Source of the DNA: Oxalobacteraceae bacterium
GTDB lineage: Bacteria; Pseudomonadota; Gammaproteobacteria; Burkholderiales; Burkholderiaceae_D
NCBI GenBank assembly: GCA_013284265.1
Contig: JABTBR010000006.1
Coordinates: forward strand, 108,727-172,726
Length of the DNA: 64,000 nt
Reading direction: 5' to 3'
The notes below the pieces were generated by a model. That model was given only the letters and a program-made list of their open reading frames with translations. It did not search any database and was not told where the DNA came from. Numbering within the stretch: the first letter of the stretch is position 1; each line of letters begins with the position of its first letter. The translations under genes and the position numbers were made by a program. Positions 17,657 through 25,654 of the stretch are shown in pieces.

Positions 17657-18718
17657 TCAGGCCGCTTCCAGTGCCGGATAGTCGGTGTAGCCGACGCTGT
17701 CCGGACCGTAGAACGATTCCATTTTCCACGGGTTCAGCGGCGCATCGAGTTGCAGGCGCTGCGGCAGGTCCGGGTTGGAAATGAAGTCCTTGCCAAAGGC
17801 CACCGCGTCGGCGCGGCCTTCGCTCAGCACCTGGGCCGCGCTGTCCTTGTTCAGCTTTTCATTGGCGATGTAGACGCCGCCGAAGGCTTGTTTCAGCAGC
17901 GGGCCCAGGCTGTCTTCGCCCACCGCTTCGCGCGCGCAGATGAAGGCGATCCGGCGCTGGCCCAGTTCGCGCGCCACATAGCCGAAGGTCGCGGCCGGGT
18001 TCGAGTCGCCCATGCCGTGCGCGTCGCCGCGCGGCGCCAGGTGCATGCCCACACGGTTCGCGCCCCAGACGGCGATGCAGGCGTCGGTCACTTCCAGCAG
18101 CAGGCGGGCGCGGTTTTCAATCGGGCCGCCGTACTGGTCGGTGCGCAGATTGCTGCTGTCTTGCAGGAACTGGTCGATCAGGTAGCCGTTGGCGCCATGC
18201 ACTTCCACGCCGTCGAAGCCGGCTTTCTTCGCGTTCTCGGCGCCTTTGCGGTAGGCCGCGACGATGTCCACCACTTCCTCGGTGGACAGGGCGCGCGGCA
18301 CCGGATAGGGACGCTCGGGACGCAGCAGGCTGACATGGCCCTTGGCGGCGATCGCGCTGGGCGCCACCGGCGCCTGGCCGTCCAGGAATTGCGGATCGGA
18401 AATCCGGCCCACATGCCACAGCTGGGCGAAGATCAGGCCGCCTTTGGCGTGCACGGCGGCGGTCACCTGTTTCCAGCCTTCCACCTGCTCATCGGACCAC
18501 AGGCCCGGGGTGTCGGCATACCCGACGCCTTGCGGGGTCACGGCGGTCGCTTCGCTCAGGATCAGGCCGGCCGAGGCGCGCTGGGCATAGTATTCCGCCA
18601 TCAGCGCGTTCGGGACACGGCCACCACCACCGGCGCGCGCGCGGGTCAGCGGCGCCATGATGATGCGGTTTTTCAGCGTGAGGTCGCCAATGGTAATGGG
18701 ATCAAACAGAGTTGCCAT
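17657..18718 (-). CDS. Old-yellow-enzyme family alkene reductase
   Basis: The product has 353 aa, a TIM-barrel FMN enzyme of the NemA/OYE group that reduces activated alkenes, nitro-esters or quinones with NAD(P)H. Visible are IMAPLTRARAG near the N-terminus, the substrate-binding HGANGYLIDQF segment (His/Asn pair) and a C-terminal GRPFI-like AFGKDFISNPDL. The ATG at 18718 begins MATLFDPITIG; an ATG 24 bp upstream is less typical. It lies downstream of an ArsR-type repressor gene on the same strand, probably one transcription unit responding to electrophiles. Confidence 0.93.
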   Translation of the reverse strand: MATLFDPITIGDLTLKNRIIMAPLTRARAGGGGRVPNALMAEYYAQRASAGLILSEATAVTPQGVGYADTPGLWSDEQVEGWKQVTAAVHAKGGLIFAQLWHVGRISDPQFLDGQAPVAPSAIAAKGHVSLLRPERPYPVPRALSTEEVVDIVAAYRKGAENAKKAGFDGVEVHGANGYLIDQFLQDSSNLRTDQYGGPIENRARLLLEVTDACIAVWGANRVGMHLAPRGDAHGMGDSNPAATFGYVARELGQRRIAFICAREAVGEDSLGPLLKQAFGGVYIANEKLNKDSAAQVLSEGRADAVAFGKDFISNPDLPQRLQLDAPLNPWKMESFYGPDSVGYTDYPALEAA

Positions 18719-18768
18719 GATTTTTCCTGTCATAAAGTGCACCGGCGGGGCCGGGGCGGGCGGGCCGC

Positions 18769-19065
18769 TTACAGGCCCTGGTTCATATGGTCGATAAACG
18801 CTTGTATCGTTGCTTCATCGCGCTTGAAATACACCCACTGTCCGACCCGCCGGGAACTGATCAATCCGGCCTTTTGCAGCGTCGCAAGGTGGGCAGAGAC
18901 GGTCGACTGCGACAGTCCCGCACGGCGATCGATCAGGCCGGCGCAGACGCCGAGGTCCAGGCCATGCTCTTGTTCGCAAAAATGGGTTTGCGGTTCCTTG
19001 AGCCAGGCCAGGATCTGGCGCCGCATCGGGTTGGCCAGTGCCTTGTGAATTGCATCGATATCCAT
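18769..19065 (-). CDS. ArsR/SmtB-family winged-helix repressor
   Basis: The product has 98 aa. The helix-turn-helix is AGLSQSTVSAHLATLQKAGL, and the beta-wing holds RRVGQWVYFKRDE. Two cysteines near residues 30 and 41 could be sensors, but the classical CxC metal site is absent. It is co-oriented with the OYE reductase 50 bp downstream, a common pairing in which the repressor senses reactive electrophiles or quinones. Two CGATA-type inverted repeats lie just upstream. Confidence 0.9.
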   Translation of the reverse strand: MDIDAIHKALANPMRRQILAWLKEPQTHFCEQEHGLDLGVCAGLIDRRAGLSQSTVSAHLATLQKAGLISSRRVGQWVYFKRDEATIQAFIDHMNQGL

Positions 19066-19092
19066 CGGGGTGTCCGTTGTTTCGTCTCTGGA

Positions 19093-19142
19093 CGATATAT
19101 GTATCGCTTTTCGTCGATTTCAATATCGCCATCTTACGATAT
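19093..19142. promoter_or_regulatory. Pair of CGATA inverted repeats, candidate ArsR-type operators
   Basis: CGATA-TATG-TATCG (19093-19106) is a perfect palindrome starting 28 bp upstream of the repressor's ATG. A second, ATATCG-N8-CGATAT (19123-19142), lies just beyond it. Both share the CGATAT half. The region is AT-rich and likely carries the promoter, so binding would be autoregulatory. Confidence 0.5.
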
Positions 19143-19193
19143 AAATTAAAAGTATGCTGGCGGCCCCCTGAAACAGCGGGGCCGCCGCGTGAA

Positions 19194-19550
19194 TTACAGC
19201 CGGTACAGCAGCAGCGCCAGCAGCGCCGGCACGGTCTGAATGAACAGGATCGTGCGCTTGACCGTGACCGCGCCCCACAGGCCGGCCACCGCCACGCAGG
19301 CCAGGCCGAAGGTGGTGAAGGCGCTGGCAACGGCCGCTTGCGGATGCAGGAAACCGATGGCCAGGGCCGCGACCAGGAAGCCATTGTAGCAACCCTGGTT
19401 CGACATGGCAGGCTGGACAATATCGGCTTTTTCCTTGCTCAGGCCGAACACCCGGCGTCCGCGCGTGCGGAACAGCACGGTTTCAAGCAGCACGATATAC
19501 ACGTGCACGAGTAAGACCAAGCCAGTGACTATCTGGGCCATCAATAACAT
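19194..19550 (-). CDS. DUF1304 family membrane protein
   Basis: The product has 118 aa with four hydrophobic helices. It carries the family's conserved NQGCYNGFLVAALAIG segment and an N-terminal LVHVYIVLLE helix. The start at 19550 (MLLMAQIV) is preceded by GGAG. The function of DUF1304 proteins is unknown. It is separated from the ArsR gene by about 130 bp and is probably transcribed on its own. Confidence 0.82.
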   Translation of the reverse strand: MLLMAQIVTGLVLLVHVYIVLLETVLFRTRGRRVFGLSKEKADIVQPAMSNQGCYNGFLVAALAIGFLHPQAAVASAFTTFGLACVAVAGLWGAVTVKRTILFIQTVPALLALLLYRL

Positions 19551-19685
19551 CGTTCGCTCCGGTGGTGATTGAAATAGTCCATTATCGTCCACCGCTTGAG
19601 CCACGGGGCAATATTACTTGATTGCACAGTTTTGGTGCATCTCAGCGGCAATTTCTTGCCAATGTTATGCTAGCGGCCTTGCTTC

Positions 19686-19779
19686 GACGGGGACGACCTC
19701 GTCATGACGGGAGCGCGTGCCTTGCATTGTTTTTTGTTGAGTTTGCAATGCCAGGCACACAGGCAAGGACGACCTTGCC
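19686..19779 (+). ncRNA. Guanidine-II (mini-ykkC) riboswitch
   Basis: Two hairpins each expose an ACGA tetraloop: GACGGGG-ACGA-CCTCGTC (19686-19703, one G-U pair) and GGCAAGG-ACGA-CCTTGCC (19762-19779). A pair of stem-loops with ACGR loops is the defining structure of the guanidine-II class, in which two guanidinium ions bind at the loop-loop contact. The second hairpin ends six bases before the GGAG ribosome-binding site of a Gdx-type exporter, the usual target gene. The 58-nt linker is on the long side. An extended -10 element (TGTTATGCT, 19663-19671) lies just upstream. Confidence 0.85.
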
Positions 19780-19796
19780 GTATTCTGGAGAAGATC

Positions 19797-20114
19797 TTGA
19801 CCTGGTTGATATTGATCCTGGCCGGCCTGTTGGAAGTGGGCTGGGCTGTCGGACTGAAGTACACCGCTGGATTTACCAAGCCCATTCCCACGGTACTGAC
19901 GCTGACGGCCATGGCCGGTAGCGTAGGTTTGCTGGGCCTGGCACTGAAGAACTTACCCTTGGGTACCGCCTATGCCATCTGGACCGGCATCGGCACCGTC
20001 GGCACCGTCATCTTCGGCATCATCGTGCTGAACGAACCGGCCAGCGCGGTGCGCGTAGGCTGTATCGCGATGATTATCGCCGGCATCGTCGGACTGAAGA
20101 TGTCGACCATCTGA
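19797..20114 (+). CDS. gdx: SMR-family guanidinium exporter (Gdx/SugE)
   Basis: The product has 105 aa and four transmembrane helices, including the conserved Glu in [16 protein letters not shown]. It carries the Gdx/SugE signature [16 protein letters not shown] (not the EmrE-type sequence). The start is a TTG at 19797, preceded by GGAG at 19786; no ATG exists at this position. Gdx exchanges guanidinium for protons. The guanidine-II riboswitch in the leader makes the substrate assignment much stronger than the protein alone would. Confidence 0.92.
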   Translation: MTWLILILAGLLEVGWAVGLKYTAGFTKPIPTVLTLTAMAGSVGLLGLALKNLPLGTAYAIWTGIGTVGTVIFGIIVLNEPASAVRVGCIAMIIAGIVGLKMSTI

Positions 20115-20133
20115 TATCGTGACAGGGCCGCGC

Positions 20134-20898
20134 TCAGCGGTCCTTGTTCCAGCGTTCATAGATACGCAACAATTCACCGTTTGCCTTGAGTTTATTGAGG
20201 GCGCGGTCGACCAGCCGAACCGCTTGCGGGTCGGCTTTTTTACTGATCCAGAAGTAAATCGGATCTTCCTTGAGCACCTCGGGCAGGATGCGCACCTTGT
20301 CGTTCAGCGCATTGTCGCGCACGATCCACGACAGGGTCAGCTCGTTCATATAGAAGAAGCGGCCATGCCCGCCGATGATTTTTTTCAGGTTGGTCAGATT
20401 GTCGCCGGTGCTGTCGTCGACCTCCAGCCCCAGCGTGCGCAGCTGTTCGGCATAGCCGGCCCCGCGCGAGGTGGTGATCAGGGGCTTGAGCTTGACCAGA
20501 TCGTCCAGGCTGTCGATGACGACCTTGTCGCCGGCGGCGGCGGCGATGCGCTGGCGCACCATGTACAAGGGCTTGCCCACCACCGTGGCAATCTTGCGCC
20601 GCTTCTCCGTGTCCAGCAGGGCGCAGGCGCAGCTGACGCCGCCCGATTCCAGCCCCTGCTCGATCATCAGCACCGAGCGCAAGTCCTCCTGTCCGCTAAA
20701 TTCCAGGCGCGGCTCGATTTTTTCAATCGCTTCCAGGATGTCGGGGCAGAGCCCGTCGGGCTGGCCGTTGCGTAGCAGCCACTTGGGCGGCAAGCTTTCC
20801 TGTGCCATCACGCGCAGTCTCAGGGGCTCGCCGGCCTGCGCCGCGCACAGGCTGGTCCAGACTATTCCTGCCATCGATATGCAGCGCACGACTTTCAT
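20134..20898 (-). CDS. Periplasmic solute-binding protein, SBP_bac_3 type
   Basis: The product has 254 aa with a signal peptide ending near AAQAGE. It has the type-3 binding-protein pattern: RLRVMAQESLPPKWLLRNGQPDGLCPDI at the N-terminal lobe and a C-terminal RALNKLKANGELLRIYERW segment. The ATG at 20898 follows GGGAGG. There are no permease or ATPase genes nearby, so this is a lone binding protein, as is common for this family in Oxalobacteraceae. The ligand is unknown. Confidence 0.85.
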   Translation of the reverse strand: MKVVRCISMAGIVWTSLCAAQAGEPLRLRVMAQESLPPKWLLRNGQPDGLCPDILEAIEKIEPRLEFSGQEDLRSVLMIEQGLESGGVSCACALLDTEKRRKIATVVGKPLYMVRQRIAAAAGDKVVIDSLDDLVKLKPLITTSRGAGYAEQLRTLGLEVDDSTGDNLTNLKKIIGGHGRFFYMNELTLSWIVRDNALNDKVRILPEVLKEDPIYFWISKKADPQAVRLVDRALNKLKANGELLRIYERWNKDR

Positions 20899-20984
20899 CT
20901 GTATGCCTCCCGAGCCTGAGTTTAGCAGCAGTGCAGGATACTCGGCAGCAAAAATTGCTGCCGTGGACATCCCAGGCCAAGGGC

Positions 20985-21953
20985 TCAGGGCGAGGCGAAA
21001 AATTGCCGGTTGGCACGTGCCAGATAAAACCACTCGCTGCCGGCCGCCGCCTTCGGGTCGGGGAAAACGATCAGGCCGTCGAAGGGGGCCAGCACCGCGC
21101 TGCCGTCGGCGCGCCGGCCGATTTCCTGGCCCTGTTCCAGCCGGTCGAAGCTGGCCCAGTCGCGGCTGAAGCGGTCGTCCGGATGCAGGCGGTCATGTAC
21201 TTCCACCAGGCTGAGCGCATCCACATCGTGATCGGCGATCGGCAGCGAGGCCGGTCCCTCGACCAGCCCCAGGAACACCAGCGCATTGCGGATCGCCCGG
21301 TAAGCCACGCGCGGCGCCTGCGGATCGGCATGCTGGCCGCATTCCAGCGTGACCCCATAGCCGCCCGTATGGCGCATGTATTCCGTCGTGCCCACGCCAA
21401 AGCGCAGCACCGCCTCCACATCGGCCGGATCGCCGGCGCGCTGCCGCACGCCCTTGCCGTAGGTGGCCATCCAGCCATCGACAAAGCGCGGCACGCCCAG
21501 ATGGCGCGCGAAGGCCCGCTCGCTGGCGCAATGGGCGAAGGGCTCGAGCGTGCCGGCATTGTCCTGCGGGCCGACCATGGCAAAGGGTTCGCCGCCGTCC
21601 TGGAAGGAGTGCAGATCCAGCAGCACGTCGTGACTGGCCAGCAGCGGACATAGCCAATTGGCGATGAAGTCTTCCGCGTCCTCGGGTTCGTCGTAGGGGA
21701 AGAGCTGGCGGTTCAGATTGCGCTGGCCGAAGCGCCGGCCCAGCGCGTAGGCGATGGGATTGGCCACCGGCACCAGCGTCAGGCTGCCGCGCGCCAGCCG
21801 CAGGCCGCCCTCGTCCAGCTCCTCCATCAGCCGGTCGATCGCCTGGGTGCCGCAGCTTTCATTGCCATGCACCGCGCCGAGCACGATCAGGCGCGGTCCC
21901 GGGCGCATGCCGGTATAACTGACGGACTTGAACTGCATTCTTGGTGCTGCCAT
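20985..21953 (-). CDS. Succinylglutamate desuccinylase/aspartoacylase-family deacylase (M14-like)
   Basis: The product has 322 aa. Zinc ligands are in GAVHGNES (His, Glu) and DLHSFQDGG (His). A catalytic Glu is likely in GVTLECGQH. The family removes acyl groups from amino-acid derivatives such as N-succinylglutamate or N-acetylaspartate. The start at 21953 (MAAPRMQFKSV) has AAGGGG upstream. It is not in an ast operon, so the substrate is open. The C-terminal 100 residues form a small beta-rich domain as in this family. Confidence 0.85.
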   Translation of the reverse strand: MAAPRMQFKSVSYTGMRPGPRLIVLGAVHGNESCGTQAIDRLMEELDEGGLRLARGSLTLVPVANPIAYALGRRFGQRNLNRQLFPYDEPEDAEDFIANWLCPLLASHDVLLDLHSFQDGGEPFAMVGPQDNAGTLEPFAHCASERAFARHLGVPRFVDGWMATYGKGVRQRAGDPADVEAVLRFGVGTTEYMRHTGGYGVTLECGQHADPQAPRVAYRAIRNALVFLGLVEGPASLPIADHDVDALSLVEVHDRLHPDDRFSRDWASFDRLEQGQEIGRRADGSAVLAPFDGLIVFPDPKAAAGSEWFYLARANRQFFASP

Positions 21954-22098
21954 GCTTGCCCCTTGAAGTTGGCCGCGTGGAACACGCTGCGGCATGCGTT
22001 CCATTCTAGCCGCCGCCCACCGCGCGCGCAGCAATTTTGGACAAACGCCATGAAAATCTGGCATCATCTGCCTCCGCTGCCGCCGTTCCCACAACGTT

Positions 22099-23238
22099 AT
22101 GACCCATCCGCCATCCCCCCGCATCCACGGACTCGATACCTTGCGCGCCCTGGCCATCGCACTCGTGTTCATGAACCACTATATGCTCTTCGTCAGTGGC
22201 ACGCCCACCTTCGGCTGGATAGGGGAGCTGGGCTGGACCGGCGTCGACCTGTTCTTCGCGCTCAGCGGCTACCTGATCGGCAACCAGATCTTCGCCGCCC
22301 TGCGTTCGCCGCAGGGCTTCGCGCCGGGCCCGTTTTATGCGCGCCGCCTGCTGCGCACCTTGCCCAATTTCTATGTGGTGCTGGCCATTTACGCACTCTG
22401 GCCCGCCATGCGTGGCGACAGTGTGCTGCCGCCCCTGTGGCAATTCCTGACCTTTACCCAGAACCTCGGCCTCAATCCCGGCACCGCGTTCTCGCATGCC
22501 TGGTCGCTGTGCGTGGAAGAACAGTTTTACCTGCTGCTGCCCGCCGTCGCGCTTGGCTTCGCCGCCTGGCGCCGCTCGCTGGCCTGGGCCTGGGCGGCCA
22601 TCGCGGGCTGTGTCCTTGGCGGCATGCTGGTGCGCGGCTATCTGTGGACCCACTATGTCGATGGCAACGCGCGCAGCACCTATCAGTTTTACAAGCTGAT
22701 TTACTATTCCTCGCTGTGCCGTTTCGACGAACTGCTCGCCGGCGTGGCGCTGGCCCTGCTCAAGAATTACCACCGCGGGCTGTGGACGCGTCTGACTGCC
22801 CACGGTAACTCGATGCTGCTCGCTGGCGCTGGTCTGCTGGGGCTGGCGTGGAAGCTGTTCTTCGACGACCATTACGGCTGGGCCATGACGGTCTTCGGCT
22901 ACCCCTTGCTGGGCCTGGCTTTTGTCTTGCTGCTGCTCGCAGCCCTGAGCCCAGGTGCCGTGCTGAACCGCTTGCGCATCCCTGGCGCGGCCAGCCTGGC
23001 CCTGTGGTCGTATGCCATCTATCTGAGCCATAAACAGGTGTGCGTGCTGCTGGCCCAGCAACTGGTACAGCAGGGTGTTCGCCCCGACGACTGGCAAGTG
23101 CTACTGCCTTCGATCATCGCCAGCCTGCTGGCCGGCTGGTTGCTGTTCCGCCTGGTGGAAACGCCATTCATGCTGCTGCGCGACCGCTGGGTGCCGGCCC
23201 GCTCCGGCCGCAGCCAGATGGCGCAGGCGCCGCTTTGA
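22099..23238 (+). CDS. Acyltransferase family 3 membrane protein
   Basis: The product has 379 aa and about ten transmembrane helices. It begins with the family signature RIHGLDTLRALAIALVFMNH (catalytic His), followed by TGVDLFFALSGYLIG and SLCVEEQFYLLLP. Members O-acetylate or otherwise acylate surface polysaccharides from the cytoplasmic side. It lies 128 bp upstream of a Stealth-type sugar-phosphate transferase, so a shared role in surface glycan decoration is possible. Confidence 0.9.
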   Translation: MTHPPSPRIHGLDTLRALAIALVFMNHYMLFVSGTPTFGWIGELGWTGVDLFFALSGYLIGNQIFAALRSPQGFAPGPFYARRLLRTLPNFYVVLAIYALWPAMRGDSVLPPLWQFLTFTQNLGLNPGTAFSHAWSLCVEEQFYLLLPAVALGFAAWRRSLAWAWAAIAGCVLGGMLVRGYLWTHYVDGNARSTYQFYKLIYYSSLCRFDELLAGVALALLKNYHRGLWTRLTAHGNSMLLAGAGLLGLAWKLFFDDHYGWAMTVFGYPLLGLAFVLLLLAALSPGAVLNRLRIPGAASLALWSYAIYLSHKQVCVLLAQQLVQQGVRPDDWQVLLPSIIASLLAGWLLFRLVETPFMLLRDRWVPARSGRSQMAQAPL

Positions 23239-23366
23239 GCCATTGTCTGCATCGGCCAGGCACATGCAATTGCCGTTCTCATCCGCTTGCGTCCCTTGGT
23301 AAACCGGGGGCGAAGCGGGCGGTACGATAGAATGACGCGGATTCGCTACCGTTACAGATTGTTTTC

Positions 23367-24413
23367 ATGTCCGCCTCAGCCCCGCATCCCATCGATATCG
23401 TGTACCTATGGGTCGACGGCGCTGATCCGCAATGGCAGGAGCGGCGACTGCATGCGTTGCGGCGCCAGGCCGGCTTGCCGGACCGGCGCGCACCGCATGG
23501 CGACGTGCGGGGACGCTACCGCGACAACGGCGAGCTGCGCTACAACCTGCGCGCGCTGCAGCGGTTTTTCCCCGGGCATGGCCACATCTTCATCATCACC
23601 GACGGCCAGACACCGGACTGGCTGCAGCCCGGTCCGGGCCTGACGCTGATCGATCACCGCATGCTGATGCCGGCAGCCGCCTTGCCGGTGTTCGATTCCG
23701 GCCATATCGAATCCTATCTGCACCATGTGCCGGGGCTGTCCGAGCGTTTCCTGTATTTGAACGATGATGTGTTTTTCGGCGCTCCTGTCGATCCGGCCCT
23801 GTGGTTCAGCGATGAAGGCGTGGCCGTGTTCAAGGAGGCGGCGACCGTGCCCGACTACCCGGCGCCGCAGCCCTTCGAAAGCGCGCTGGTCAACGCCTCG
23901 CTGCTGTCGCGCCAGTGGTTGCAACAGCGCGATCCGCTGTACCGCCACGTGCCGCGCATCTTCGCCCATTCGCCAAGGCCCATGCTCAACAGCGTGATGC
24001 ACGCGCTGGAAGCCGAAGCGCCGCAGTTGTTCAGCGCGGTGCGCAGCACCGTGTTCCGCTCCTGGATGGTGCCGCCGCTGGTGCCCGACCTGGTGCCGCG
24101 CTGGATGCTGCAAACGGGACGGGCAAAACTGCGCGAGGGTGCATCGATGTATGTGTGCAGCGGCGACGCCGATGCCGAACACCAGTTCGAGCAATTGGCC
24201 GACGGCTTCGGACGGCTGATCTTTTTTTGCATCAACGATACCAGTGACAATGTTGACGCCGACGTCCCCGCTTTGCGGCAGATCAGCCATACCCTGGAGC
24301 GTCTGCTGCCGCAGCCGTCGCGTTTTGAACGCATCAACCCAACTCAAGGGGCTCGGAAAATCTACGACGAGTTAATTCTCACTCAAGGAGCGAGAAGCGC
24401 AGGGGTGCAATGA
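23367..24413 (+). CDS. Stealth-family sugar-phosphate transferase
   Basis: The product has 348 aa. It shows the Stealth conserved regions: CR1 IDIVYLWVDGADPQW (residue 9 on), CR2 RDNGELRYNLRALQRFFPGH, and CR3 RFLYLNDDVFFG. These proteins transfer hexose-1-phosphate from UDP-sugars to build phosphodiester-linked capsular polymers. No capsule export genes are present in the window. The last residues run into a segment that looks like the tail of a lost toxin gene read in another frame, so the C-terminus may have been altered by recombination. Confidence 0.88.
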   Translation: MSASAPHPIDIVYLWVDGADPQWQERRLHALRRQAGLPDRRAPHGDVRGRYRDNGELRYNLRALQRFFPGHGHIFIITDGQTPDWLQPGPGLTLIDHRMLMPAAALPVFDSGHIESYLHHVPGLSERFLYLNDDVFFGAPVDPALWFSDEGVAVFKEAATVPDYPAPQPFESALVNASLLSRQWLQQRDPLYRHVPRIFAHSPRPMLNSVMHALEAEAPQLFSAVRSTVFRSWMVPPLVPDLVPRWMLQTGRAKLREGASMYVCSGDADAEHQFEQLADGFGRLIFFCINDTSDNVDADVPALRQISHTLERLLPQPSRFERINPTQGARKIYDELILTQGARSAGVQ

Positions 24414-24453
24414 TCATTTCGACAAGTGGACTAGACAGAACCGACGACAATGA
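24376..24453 (+). pseudogene. Possible 3' remnant of a higB toxin gene
   Basis: In this frame a short segment after a stop at 24373 ends NDHFDKWTRQNRRQ. It resembles the (T)HxEYDKW-type tail of HigB toxins. Its TGA overlaps the higA ATG (ATGA), the coupling typical of an intact higBA pair. Nothing upstream in the same frame belongs to a toxin; that DNA encodes the Stealth gene's 3' end. The identification rests on a short motif and the overlap only. Confidence 0.4.
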
Positions 24454-24872
24454 ACACTAACAAGCTGCCGATCAGCCTGCCCGAAGTTACCCAGGCATGG
24501 ACGACTTTTCAAGATTGCGCAGGATTGCGCCCAATTCGTGATGCCGCTGATTTTCACCGCATTCAGGCGCTGGCCAATATCTTGGCCGACGAAGTTGGCG
24601 ATGATGACGAGCACCCGCTGTATTCCCTCTTTGAGATCGTGTTGGAAATGATCGAACGTTGGGAGTTTGCCCATGTTCAGATCGCACCGGCATCGCCACG
24701 TGAAGTCTTGCGTCATCTGCTGGAAGCGAACAATCTGAAGCAAAAGGACCTGGCCGATATGGCCTCGCAGACCTTAGTGAGCGACATCCTGGCTGGCCGT
24801 CGTGAGATCAGCAAGCGTCTGGCGAAAGCGCTGGCCGCACGCTTTCACGTCAACGTCAGCGCCTTTATTTAA
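24450..24872 (+). CDS. higA: HigA-type antitoxin, orphan
   Basis: The product has 140 aa with an HTH_3/XRE domain in the C-terminal half (EANNLKQKDLADMASQTLVSD, then GRREISKRLAKALAARFHV). The acidic N-terminal half matches HigA proteins of HigBA modules. In those operons the toxin gene comes first; here only a possible 3' scrap of higB precedes it. The antitoxin may survive as a repressor or anti-addiction protein. Base composition is lower in GC than the neighbours. Confidence 0.85.
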   Translation: MNTNKLPISLPEVTQAWTTFQDCAGLRPIRDAADFHRIQALANILADEVGDDDEHPLYSLFEIVLEMIERWEFAHVQIAPASPREVLRHLLEANNLKQKDLADMASQTLVSDILAGRREISKRLAKALAARFHVNVSAFI

Positions 24873-24930
24873 AAAGATTATCAGCCAGCAGCAGGATTGG
24901 TAAAAAGCCTGGCGACTGCTTTACGTCAGC

Positions 24931-25398
24931 CTAGGGCTGCATATCAATCACATCAAACGGCGCCTGCGTCGAAGCCAGAAACGCCATCACGCTGCGCGCC
25001 CGTTCGCCCGCCTCTTCATGCTCCGTATCCGCGATCGCCTGGCGCAGGCCGGGTATCGCCTCGCGGATATGCGGGCTGCGGTAGGCCTCAACTAGCAGCA
25101 GTGCCAGTTCGGTCGCGCGTCCGCGGTTCTGGCGCATGCGCTGCTCCAATACCTCCAGCAACATGCGCTGCATGCGTGGCGTGGGATTGGTGATATAGCC
25201 GAACACCAGCGGCGTGTTCGCAATCGCCTCGCACAGCCGATGCTCGATCTGCTCCGGCTTGACGTCGGAAGCGATGTCGAAATAAGCCCCGTTCCAGCGC
25301 GTGCGTTCATACGGATGGCCGGGTGGGAAGGAATCGGCCGTTTCAAAACCGCAAATGCGGCTCAGATAGCGTAGCCAGGCGAGCAGGGTGGATGTCAT
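24931..25398 (-). CDS. Unrecognised protein, 155 aa
   Basis: No family is recognised. The protein is mostly helical with a short hydrophobic N-terminus (MTSTLLAWLRYLSRICGF). It has a charged middle (EQRMRQNRGRATELALLLVE) and an acidic C-terminus. It has no transmembrane helix of clear length. It reads against both neighbours and appears monocistronic. The codon pattern looks like a real gene of this genome. Confidence 0.6.
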   Translation of the reverse strand: MTSTLLAWLRYLSRICGFETADSFPPGHPYERTRWNGAYFDIASDVKPEQIEHRLCEAIANTPLVFGYITNPTPRMQRMLLEVLEQRMRQNRGRATELALLLVEAYRSPHIREAIPGLRQAIADTEHEEAGERARSVMAFLASTQAPFDVIDMQP

Positions 25399-25654
25399 GC
25401 CGCCATTTTAGCCGCAGATCGGCGCTAACGCAGCCATTGCCAAAGTACCGCGGCATGCGCCTTTACAGGGCATCAAATTATTCCATCGATAAGCTTATTG
25501 AAATAGAATGAAAAAAAGACAATATTCGCTAGTCTTTTTGATCCCCGGCGCGGCGCGGGGGCAGGGCGCTGCCACAAGCTGCCGCCGTTGCCCCGGCATG
25601 GCGCCGGGTTTAAAGATGTCCGAGAACGTTTCCCATCCAAATAAACGAGACCAC

